Assembly (NCBI GenBank): GCA_022432975.1
Contig: CM039509.1
Span: 7,689,043 to 7,753,042, forward strand
Source: Begonia masoniana
Taxonomy: Eukaryota; Streptophyta; Magnoliopsida; Cucurbitales; Begoniaceae
Length of the DNA stretch: 64,000 nucleotides
Direction of reading: 5' to 3'
Every line of letters starts with the position of its first letter. Within the stretch, counting starts at the first letter, position 1. Shown piece by piece: positions 44,460 to 54,858 of this stretch. A program made the position numbers and the translations under genes. Below the pieces are notes generated by a model that saw only the letters and a list, made by a program, of their open reading frames with translations, searched no databases and was not told where the DNA came from.

Positions 44460-46312
44460 GGTAAGGTAGTGGCTTATGCCTCTCGACAGTTGAAGCCCCA
44501 TGAGCAGAATTATCCTACCCACGACCTAGAGCTCGCCGCCATCATCTTTGCTTTGAAGATATGGCGAAGTTATTTATATGGGGTCAGCTTCCAAGTTTTC
44601 TCCGATCACAAGAGTTTAAAGTACTTGTTCACTCAGAAGGACCTCAACTTGAGGCAATGCAGATGGATGGAGTATTTGGAGGATTATGATTTTAGTCTGG
44701 TATACCACCCAGGCAAGGCTAATGCAGTGGCTGATGCATTGAGTCGATATCCTCGGGCTTCCATTTCCTGCATGATTCTGGATGAGTGGAGGAAGTCCTT
44801 GGTGATTGGGGATTTTCAGTTGCAGTATCATGATACTGGAAGCCAGACTTACATCTACCATGTAGTGGCTACACCTTCGATGCTCACAAGGGTGAAGCAG
44901 CTACAGCGACAGGATGAGGAGCTTGTATTCAGTGTGGGACAGCTTCAGAATGGGGAACAGCTTGAGAGTTGGTCAGTGAATGCTGCTGGGGACCTGTTCT
45001 ATCGTGGTAAGGTGGCGGTTCCCAACATCGCCAACTTGAGGCAGGCTATTTTGGATGAGGCGCACAGATCCAATTTTGCCATTCACCCCGGCAGTACCAA
45101 AATGTATCAGGATCTGAAGCGTCAGTACTGGTGGGCTGGCATGAAGAGAGAGGTAGCAGAATTTGTTGCCCGATGCATGACCTGCCAGAGAGTTAAAGCC
45201 GAGCACCAGCGGCCAGCGGGTTTGCTCCAGCCATTACCGATTCCGGAATGGAAATGGGAGGAGGTTACCATGGACTTCGTTACCCATCTTCCCAGGACTC
45301 CTCAGAGATTTGATTCTATCTGGGTTATTGTGGATTGATTGACGAAGTCGGCACATTTCATTCCTGTTCGGATGACTTTTTCCGTTGCCAGGCTCAGTCA
45401 GTTATATGTGCAGAACATTGTTCGTCTACATGGGGTACCTCTGAGCATTGTGTCTGACCGTGATCCTCGTTTCACTTCAGATTTATGGAGAGGATTGCAG
45501 AAGGAGCTCGGTACGAAGACCCAGATGAGTACTGCACATCATCCCCAGACAGATGGGCAGTCCGAGAGGACTATTCAGATCTTAGAGGATATACTGAGGT
45601 CCTGTATTCTGGATTTTGGTAGCAGTTGGATAGACCACTTGCCACTGGTTGAGTTCGTGTATAACAACAGCTTCCAAACCAGCATCGGGGTTTCTCCGTT
45701 TGAGGCTTTGTTTGGTCGGCCATGTCGTTCTCCTTTGTGTTGGGCAGAAAAAGAGGAACGACTTGCGCTTAGGCCTGATATCAGTCGAGAGACCACAGAG
45801 AAGATCCACCAGATTCGTGAGAGGCTGAAGGTCGTGCAGAGTCGTCAAAAGAGTTATGCAAACCTGAAGAGACGTGAGGTGGAGTTTGATGCTGGAGACT
45901 TTGTCTTTGTGAAGGTTCTTCCTATCCGTGGTGTCAGCAGGTTTAAGGTGAAGAGAAAGTTAGCCCCGCGGTATATTGGGCCGTTCCAGATTGTTGAGAG
46001 GATTGGAGTGGTGGCTTACCGGCTGGAGTTACCTCCTCAGTTGGGGCATGTGCATAATGTTTTCCATATATCCCAACTGAGGAAGTACATTCCTGATCCG
46101 TCTCATAATGTTTCGTGGGATGAGGTACCCGTCCAGGCTGACGCGACATACGAAGAGGTGCCAGAACAGATTTTGGGACGTGAGCTTCGGCGCTTTCGTC
46201 GTCGGGAGGCTCCGTAAGTTCTGGTGTGATGGAGGAACCACACAGACACAGAAGCTACGTGGGAGCTAGAGTCCGAGATGGCGAAGAAGTACCCCGACCT
46301 TTTCTATGATGC
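44460..46312 (+). pseudogene. Gypsy-B RNase H, integrase and chromodomain
   Basis: RNase H continues with [13 protein letters not shown] and [12 protein letters not shown]. The integrase zinc domain (HP...[12 protein letters not shown]) is at about 45080-45210, the catalytic core has [17 protein letters not shown] and the Glu of QSERTIQILED, and the C-terminal region is KLAPRYIGPFQI. Stops: TGA 45336, TAA 46215, TGA near 46230. A chromodomain of Tekay type follows across the stops (EVPEQILGREL...WRNHTDTEATWE...YPDLF). Chromodomains target integration to chromatin marks. Confidence 0.92.
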
Positions 46313-46361
46313 GTAGTTGAGGCGAATTTCGAGGACGAAATTCATAAAAAGGGGGAAAATA

Positions 46362-48156
46362 TGTAAAATCCGCCAAATTTTAGTGGTTGGAAAAATTTGG
46401 ATAAATTTTTCACGTAATTTAAAGTCTAAATTTTGAGATCAATTTCGCGAATTTTCGGAAAGGATTGAAGTCGTATAACCCAAAAACTTTAAATGGTTTT
46501 ATTATAAATTAAATAGATTAAATATAAAATAAAATAATAAAGTAAATAAAAGTTTTATAATAGTTTTTTTTAAACAATCAGGTTTTCTTTGAAAACCTGA
46601 TTGTTTCTTTTGGTTGTCGGCAGAGTACCAGAAAAGAGAGAGAGAGAGAAAAGGAGAGAGAGAGCTGCGCGAGGGAGAGAATCGCCGACGCCGGAACGAC
46701 CTCCGTTCGGTGGGATTTTGGTGTCAAAACGTTCGTCTCGAAGAGTAGATCAACGTTTGTGAAGGGCGTTTTCGAAGGGATCGACTCGAAAAGTGGTTAG
46801 AAACACGTTGGAAACGAAATTTGGCAAAAAACAGATTCAGAGGATTTTGTTGATTTGGAAGCAATTCCTGAGGAGCCACGGTTTACCGAGGATAAGAGGA
46901 CTCGCCGCAGGGGTATGGGTTATTATACTTTCCGCGTTATACCTAGCCTTGCATGCACGTATATTATTTTGGTGGGATACCACTAGTATTGATGTCGGCA
47001 TTTTTATTGGCATGATTATTTTGCATATTGTGGCACGTATACTTTTTGACCGATTCCTACTGCCTATTGGATTTTGATGCCATGTTTGATTTGCTTTTGC
47101 CGACGGGCTGTATTTGGGATTTTTCATGAGATTGGTCATGTTTGGCATAGAGATGGTTTTATACATGAATTTGATTTGATTCATGCATTGGATTTCTGCT
47201 GTGCCATTTGGAGTTTGATACTGGAGATAATCGTCTGGCACTCTTAGCGGGGTCCAGCTAAGAGTATCAGGGGTTTTGCCCAGTGGTTGTGGTACTCCCC
47301 ACATTTGTTTGGATAGAGTACGCCCCCTGAGAATAGGCGGAATGTAGGGTATGCCCCCTGAGAATAGGCGGAATGGGCTCGGAGACATGCGCGCCCAGTT
47401 ACCCGACCTGGCCAGTGTCAGTTCGTTGCTACCCCCGGTATGATAAGTTCACTGTGTGGTCCCCTTGGGCCCAGGGTTGAGTGGTTCGTCCCTCCTGGTA
47501 GTTGACTTTTCTCTTCTCCCTATGAGGCCATGTCTGGTGTTATCGCGGCCTTTCTGTGTTGGTGTGGTTCGGAGGATCCGTGAGTGACCTCCTTTTTCAC
47601 TGTACACCCGGATACACATTTTTATGATAGTATTTTTGATGTGGGCCTATGTTCACTATATATACTTATTTTATCGTTAGCCTCATCAACCGTTTTAAAT
47701 GGATAATAGGAAGAGAAATTAATAACATTGAAACTGGTTTTGATTTTTAAAACGTGCATTGATTTTGATAGGGCATGCATCCTTTGAGTGGTAGGTATAA
47801 CATCCCATACTGAGTTTGTCACTCACCCCAATGACTCCCCCTCTACAGGTAAAGGAAGGAAGGCTAGGAAGTGGCCTCCGTCGTATTGGATTTTTTTTTT
47901 TGCCTAGAGTCTCACCTTTTATTTCCTGCAGCTTTGTGTATGTAAGAAATTCGAGATTGTACTTTATTTTGGCATGTAATTATTCTCATTTATCTTGTAT
48001 TTCTACGATTGTTTGTACTCTCTTATGTTTGTTGCTTCGAGGAGGTCCTGGATCAGTGCTAAACTTCTGCATTTAGCCTTAGGTTAGACGGTGGACCTCT
48101 CCGAGGTTGATCGTTCAACCTGGCGTTTCTGTTAGGCCCGCTCACGAGTTGTGACA
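46362..48156 (+). repeat. Gypsy-B 3' LTR
   Basis: 1795 bp, TGTAAAATCC...GTTGTGACA, without LTR-3. A 94-codon open frame at 46793-47077 matches 37423-37707 in the 5' LTR but begins GTG, not ATG. Confidence 0.94.
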
Positions 48157-48360
48157 GTATGTCTTTTGCATAAAGCCCTATATGGTCTCAAGAAGTCTCA
48201 TCGGGCATGGTATACTAAACTATACAATGCTCTTCTACAAGGGTTTCTCTGCATCCAAATCTGACTCTTCACTTTTTATTTGTCGAACGAACTCCTTCAT
48301 TACGATTATGCTTGTCTATGTCCACGATATTATCTTAACAGGCAATTCTCATGTTCACAT
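48157..48360 (+). pseudogene. Copia-3 reverse transcriptase, middle part
   Basis: YGLKKSHRAWYTKLYNAL in one frame, then a frameshift to GFSASKSDSSLFICR and LVYVHDIILTGN. The catalytic YVDD is YVHD, so the first Asp is lost. Bounded by the Gypsy-B and Gypsy-C insertions. Confidence 0.85.
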
Positions 48361-50640
48361 TGTAACACCCGAAATTTTGTACGTTTTGTCCCTAAAATAT
48401 TGTGTACAAATACTTTATTAATGTAAAGTATATTTTTGATGAAATTTTGAATGAACGAGAATTGAGGAAAGTAACCAAAATGAGTTCAAACAATAAAGAG
48501 AGAAAATAGTGTGGGTGAAAATTTAATTAAGCAAAGATGTGGGGAGCTAAACCTAATAAAGACAAAAGTTAAACCTATAACTCTCTCTCCCTTCTTCTTC
48601 CACGCAAAATGCAGCCCTCTCCTCTCACGCCTAGCAACCTCCATTGGAAGATTTAAGGTAAAGTTTATATTAGGCTTTAGTTTTTTCATGTAAAATACAT
48701 GCTTTGGTGAAATTGTGAAGAGTTTTTGGGCATGAGTGTTGAACCTTCGAAAATTCAGAGTTAGGGTTGAGTTTTCTTCCTTCTTTTGATGTTTTAACTT
48801 AGTTAAGAGTATGCCAAGGTTGTGGATGAATTAGAATGGAAAACCTATGCATATTAGAAGAGAAATTTTGAAATGGGTATGGAAAATGCATAAAAACAGA
48901 GCACTTTTGGTTTCTGAATAAACTGACCTAGATCGTGATTTTATTGGTTAAAAAGATTGTTCCATTGGTTAAAGGACTCTTACAGGAGTTCATAGCAACT
49001 TGAATCATTCGATTTTATTAAGAATCGAGAAAGTTATGAGCGTTCGAAGTTGGACGAAAATTGTAGTGTAAATCCGAAAATTCTGGTGTGTGTGTGTGTG
49101 TGTATTAAAGGTTTAAATTGATGTTTGTTAGGTTACTTGATTGACAAAGCAAAGTCAAGGATATCCAACACTTAATTGCGAAGGACCTGAGGTAAGTTTT
49201 CGTGACTTACTGTGGCCAATAGGCGTACACCATATGTCGGTTATGTTTGTGGATGAACTTGGTGTAATGAAATTTTGATATGCTTGTGGATGGGTAGCCT
49301 AGGGTTAGTTGTTTTGTAGGTTAGGTTATGTATTGTCTTTGATGGTACTTATGTTGTTCACGTTTTTATGCTATTCATTTTAATTGTTCATGCATCATTG
49401 ATTTATAAAATGACATGAAAATGAATTTGTACATCGATTTCATGAAAAGAATGACAAGAATGAAAGTATCATTTAAACAAACCCTATGTGGTTATCGGGG
49501 AGAGGTTCTGACATGGCGTTCCGTCGTGAGAATGTTTTCCTCCCTTCAGATGGTGCGGGCTATCTAACCGCTTGATGTACCCTATTCATCTGCCGAGTGA
49601 TGCTCCGATAACCAAAGACTGTAATGGACTCATTAATGAATGAATGCACGGGATTTATAAAATTTCATATGCACGTCATGCATTGACATTTACGTAGACT
49701 TACTGAGTTTTATCTCATAGGTGTCACTATGGTGTAGGTAAACTTGAAGAAGGTGAGGAAGATGTTTCCCAACAAGATGAACATACGGATTGAAGAAGGA
49801 TGCCTGTGGGAGTGCGTTGTACAATCTGAGCGATTTTGACTGTGGGCAATGTGTATGTGTCTCATGGGTGACGTTTTTAATTTTGATATGTATAAGTAGC
49901 TTATAGATAGTTAGATTTCCTATTTTAAAATACTGGAGATGTTGGGGAGTCTTTCGTTTTTGTCTGTACGGATAAGTTCATTTTAAACGTACCCATGCAG
50001 TTCGTGTCTAGAATTCTGCTAAGTACTCATGGTGTAGATATGGTGATAAATTATTATGTTATTAAAGTATAATCGTTGAGTTTATAGCATATTTAAGAGT
50101 GTATTGGATGTTAAAAGAGGTTTAGAAAGTAAAGAAAGTGAATTGGTGATGAGTAAGTAAAAGAAAAAGAGGATAAGTGGGTAAAATGTGAAGTGTTAGG
50201 CGTAGAGAGATGATATTTTGCCTTTGAAGTGTCGACCTGTACTTGCAGGGGTCGACCACTACCAGACAAGGGGTAGACCTGTGCTTGCAGGGGTCGACTG
50301 CTACCAGACAAGGTGTCAACCGCTATTGCAAGGTGTCGACCGGTCTCAGTACAAACAAAAACCAGAGACAAATGAGGTGTCGACCCCTATTAGGCAGGGT
50401 CGACCACTATTGTGGAGTGTCGACTGAAAGCTTTGGGGGTCAATCGGGGTTCTTTTTATTGTGTCAAACTTGGAATTTCTGTTAATTTTACTTTATAACG
50501 AGTCTTCCATGCACGATTGTCTTCCCCTACCAAGGTTTAATATTTTAAACGATGTCGCTCAAGAAAATGAATAAAGTCATTAAATAAAGTCGAAAAAAAT
50601 TTTATGAGAATTTTAAGGTATAGAAAAAGGAGATGTTACA
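48361..50640 (+). repeat. Gypsy-C 5' LTR
   Basis: TGTAACACCCGAAATTTTGTACG...GAGATGTTACA. It holds a (GT)n tract at about 49084-49104, AGGTAAGT at 49190, CATGCATCAT near 49390, and a GTCGAC motif array at about 50226-50425. Confidence 0.92.
50226..50425. repeat. GTCGAC motif array, Gypsy-C 5' LTR
   Basis: About ten GTCGAC/GTCAAC cores in phrases such as GGTGTCGACCGGTCTC and CAGGGGTCGACCACTACC. The 3' LTR has the same array, expanded (54826-54858 and 57621-57985). Confidence 0.9.
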
Positions 50641-50797
50641 GTATGGTATTAGAGGGTCCGGATTTTAAAACCGGTTCTGTAGACTGCTCGACAACACAAG
50701 CCACTATACGGACATACTTCCTCAATTGTAAGTACATTTATAAGATTTCTTCAATTTCTTAGAGTTATTTGTCTTTAAATTTTATAGGATTAACAAA

Positions 50798-52219
50798 ATG
50801 GTCAGGAGAGGAAACGAGATGGATGAAAGGGACAATACCATAGACCAATTGAGAGATTTCATTGCCCAACAAGCTCAACATCTTGACCGACAAGCCCAAC
50901 ATATAGATAGGCAATCTCATCAGCTCGAAACATTGATAAACCGAGAGGGTCTCAGAAACCAAGAGTTGGTTGTTCCTAATAATTATAGCATGGTGAGATT
51001 CCAAAAGCTGCAACCCCCACTATTTAATGGTCAATCTTCAGATCCCACTGTTGCGGAGGAGTGGATTCGAACTATAAAAGATATGCTAGCATATACAAAG
51101 ATTGAGAACGGGGAAAAAGTCGCATATGCTACATTTCACTTCACATTGGATGCTCGGTTTTGGTGGGACTCCATCAAAGCAACTACCGATGTAGCGGCAA
51201 TGACTTCGGAATGGTTCAAAACTGTGTTCTATGACAAGTATTTCAGCCGTACAGTGCGAGTGGCTAAATTGATGGAGTTTACGTAGCTACGACAACTGGT
51301 TCGGTTGTCAAGTATATTCGAAAGTTTGAAGCCTTGTCTCGATTTGCACCACGCTTGGTGAGCGAGAAAGAGGACAAAGTGCACAAATTTATACAAGGGT
51401 TGAAGCCAGAAATCCAAAAGAGTGTTATTATATCAGGAACTTTAAACGTTCCTTATGCAGATATCGTAGCCAGAATTCTGGAGTTTGAAGCTGCAGAACA
51501 GACATGTGTTAAACCGAGAGAGTCTACCAGGGGATTTTTTTCGAGAGGTTCAGCCCCAATATCAGAACAATGGCTGGCAACCGAGAGGATAACAACAACT
51601 ACAACAAGGATGAGTAAAGAGGCCATATGATGGAAAGAGTGATCAAGGGAAAGGAAAACAAGTCCAAGAATCTGCTCAGAAGCCTGTGTGTCCGAAGTGC
51701 CAGAAGGCTCATTTTGGTGCTTGTAGACTTGGTACAGACAGGTGTTTTAGATGCGGGGAGGCAGGCCACTATGCTCAAAATTGTCTAAGGACGACTACTG
51801 ATCAGAAGAGAGTTACACCGAGGGTATTCGCTTTCATCGAACCTGGCGACGTTGATGATGATGACAAACCTTCGGTTATTGCAGGTATCGTCTTGATTAC
51901 TGGCATAGTGGTTCTTTCACGGATAGACACAAGAGCTATATATTCCTTTATTTCGACTACTTGTGTAAGATTGAAATTTGTGCTGGAGTTGGCAGATTGT
52001 TTATATAGCGTAATGCTACCTTCGGGAGAATATAAGCAATCAGATCGAATATTCCAAGGCAATATTATTTCCGTAGGGAATAATACCATTTTTGTCCGTC
52101 TGATAGTTATGGGCATAAAGCGATATGATCTTATTCTGAGAATGGATTGGCTGTCCTGCCATTTTGCCACTATTAATTGCAGATCTGGGATAGTGACTTT
52201 TCGTCCCCCGGGTGAATAA
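50798..52219 (+). pseudogene. Gypsy-C gag and protease
   Basis: gag from ATG 50798 (MVRRGNEMDERDNT) with a heptad-like AQHLDRQAQHIDRQ stretch and PPLFNGQSSDPTVAEEW. A TAG near 51284 and a frameshift split it; the second part is at 51334-51630. The zinc knuckle CFRCGEAGHYAQNC is near 51740. The protease at 51686-52219 has DTRA instead of DTGA (GGA to AGA), so it is inactive; the DLILRMDWL region is kept. Confidence 0.9.
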
Positions 52220-52237
52220 AAGTGTACTTTTCAGGCG

Positions 52238-52880
52238 ATGAATAGAATAAGTGGCCTACCTACTTCCTATTCTATGATGGTCCAAGAACAGTTGAAAGAT
52301 AATTGCTCAGTTTACTTAGCAATAGTGATTGATACTCAATTATTCAACAAGGTAAAGCTGAGTGACGTTCCAATTGTTAGAGAATTTACATATATTTTTC
52401 ATGATGATCTCCCAAGATTACCGCTGGACCGAGAAATAGATTTTTTAATTGATGTATATCCAGGATCTGAACCTGTGTCGAAGAATCCGTTCAAAGGAGT
52501 TATGAGATTTGGGAGAAAAGACAAACTAAGTCCTCGTTATGTGGGACCTTTCCCTATTGTAAAGAGGATAATAAAGACAGCGTACCGATTACAACTTCCG
52601 GCATCGATGGAAAGCATTCACAATGCATTTCACGTATCCATGCTTAGAAAGTGCGTACACAGATCCGTCTCATGTCGTGGAAGCAAGAGAAATCGAGGTA
52701 CAACTGACGCTAACATATGTGGAAAAGCCAGTTAGGATTATGGAGTCTTCTATCAAGGTGCTACGCAATAAAGAGATTCCACTGGTGAAGGTTCTGTGGC
52801 GGAATCACAAAGTGGAGGAAACCACGTGGGAAAGACAACATGATATGATGACTAGATATCCTGAACTTTTTGGTTAATCA
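52238..52880 (+). pseudogene. Gypsy-C fused RT start / integrase end plus chromodomain
   Basis: One open frame (52238-52735) runs from the linker before RT (LPRLPLDREIDFLIDVYPG, EPVSKNPF) directly into the integrase C-terminal domain (GVMRFGRKDKLSPRYVGPFP, ESIHNAFHVSMLRK). The junction is near 52490-52500 and in frame; about 2.5 to 3 kb present in Gypsy-B is absent. After a frameshift near 52655 a Tekay chromodomain follows (EKPVRIMESS...PLVKVLWRNH...YPELFG) to the stop at 52877. Confidence 0.9.
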
Positions 52881-54858
52881 AATTTTGGAGACAAAATTTT
52901 GTTGAAGGAGGGTGGAATGTAACACCTGAAATTTCGTACGTTTTGTCCCTAAAATATTGTGTACAAATACTTTATTAATGTAAAGTATATTTTGGATGAA
53001 ATTTTGAATGAACGAGTATTGAGGAAAGTAACCAAAAAGAGTTCAAACAATAAGGAGAGAAAATAGTGTGGGTGAAAATTTAATTAAGCAAAGATGTGGA
53101 GATCTAAATCTAATAAAGACAAAAGTTAAACCTATAACTCTCTCTCCCTTCTTCTTCTTCTTCTTCCACGCAAAACGCAGCCCTCTCCTCCATTGAAGCC
53201 TCTCCTCTCAGGCCTAGCAACCTCCATTGGAAGATTTAAGGTAAGGTTTATATCAGGCTTTAATTTTTTCATGTAAAATACATGCTTTGATGAAATTGTG
53301 AAGAGTTTTTGGGCATGAGTGTTGAACCTTCGAAAATTCAGAGTTAGCGTTGAGTTTTGTTTCTTCTTTTGATGTTTTAACTTAGTTAAGAGTATGCCAA
53401 GGTTGTGGATGAATTGGAATGGAAAACCTATGCATATTAGAAGAGAAATTTTGAAATTGGTATGAAAAATGCATAAAAACAGAGCACTTTTGATTTTTGA
53501 ATAAATTGACCTAACTCGTGATTTTATTGGTTAAATAGATTGTTCCATTGGATAAAGGACTCTTGAAGGAGTTCATAGCAACTTGAATCATTCGATTTCA
53601 TAAAGAATCAAGAAAGTTATGAGCGTTCAAAGTTGGACAAAAATTATAGTGTGAATCTGAAAATTCTGGTGTGTGTGTGTGTGTGTGTGTGTATTAAAGG
53701 TTTAAATTGATGTTTGTTAGGTTGCTTGATTGACAAAGCAAAGTCAAGGATTTCCAAGACTTAATTGCGAAGGACCTGAGGTAAGTTTTCGTGACTTACT
53801 GTGGCCGATAGGCCTACACCATATGTCGGTTATGTTGGTGGAGGAACTTGGTGTAATGAAATTTTGATATGCTTTTTGATATGCTTTTGGATGGGTAGCC
53901 TAGAGTTAGTTGTTTTGTAAGTTATGTATTGTCTTTGATGGTACTTATGTTGTTCACATTTTTATGCTATGCATTTTAATTGTTCATCCATCATTGATTT
54001 ATGAAATGACATGAAAATGAATTTGTGCATCGATTTCATGAAAAGAATGACAAGAATGAAAGTATCATGTAAACAATCCCTATGGGGCTATCGGGGAGAG
54101 GTTCTGACATGGCGTTCCGTGGTGAGCATGTTTTCCTCTCTTTAGATGGTGCGGGCTATCAAACCGCTTGATGTGCCCTATCCATCTGCCGAGTGATGCT
54201 CCGATAACCAAAGACTATCATGGACTGATAAATGAATTAATGCACAGGATTTATAAAATTTCATATGCACGTCATGCATTGACATTTACGTAGAATTACT
54301 GAGTTTTATCTCATAGGTGTCTCTATGGTGTAGGTGAACTTGAAGAAGGTGAGGAAGATGTTTCCCAACAAGATGAACGTACGGATTGAAGAAGGATGCC
54401 CGTGGGAGTGCGCTGTACATTCTGAGCGATTTTGATCGTGGGCAATGTGTATGTGTGTTATGGGTGAAGTTTCTAATTTTGATATTTATAAGTAGCTTCT
54501 AGATAGTTAAATTTCCTATTTTGAGATACTGGAGATGTTGGGGAGTCTTTCGTTTTCATCTGTACAGATACGTTCATTTTAGACGTACCCATAGAGTTCG
54601 TTTCTAGAATTCTGCTAAGTACTCATGGTGTAGATATGGTGATAAATTATTATGTTATTAAAGTATAATCGTTGAGTTTATAGCATATTTAAGAGTGTAT
54701 TGGATGTTGAAAGAGGTTTAGAAAGTAAAGGAAGTGAATTGATGATGAATAAGTAAAAGAAAAAGGCGATAAGTGGGTAAAATGTGAAGTGTTAGGCGTA
54801 GAGAGATGACATTCTGCCTTTGAAGTGTCGACATGTGCTTGCAGGGGTCGACCACTAC

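Larger units (their letters stand above)
36969..48156 (+). mobile_element. Gypsy-B, Ty3/gypsy Tekay-like chromovirus
   Basis: TSD GTATG at 36964-36968 and 48157-48161. The 5' LTR is 36969-41490 (interrupted by LTR-3; about 1.87 kb net) and the 3' LTR 46362-48156 (1795 bp), both TGTAAAATCC...GTTGTGACA. The primer site TGGTATCAGAGC is at 41499-41510 and the purine tract AAAAAGGGGGAAAA sits before the 3' LTR. The gag-pol order ends in a chromodomain. It has the longest near-intact frames in the nest but at least nine premature stops. Confidence 0.95.
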
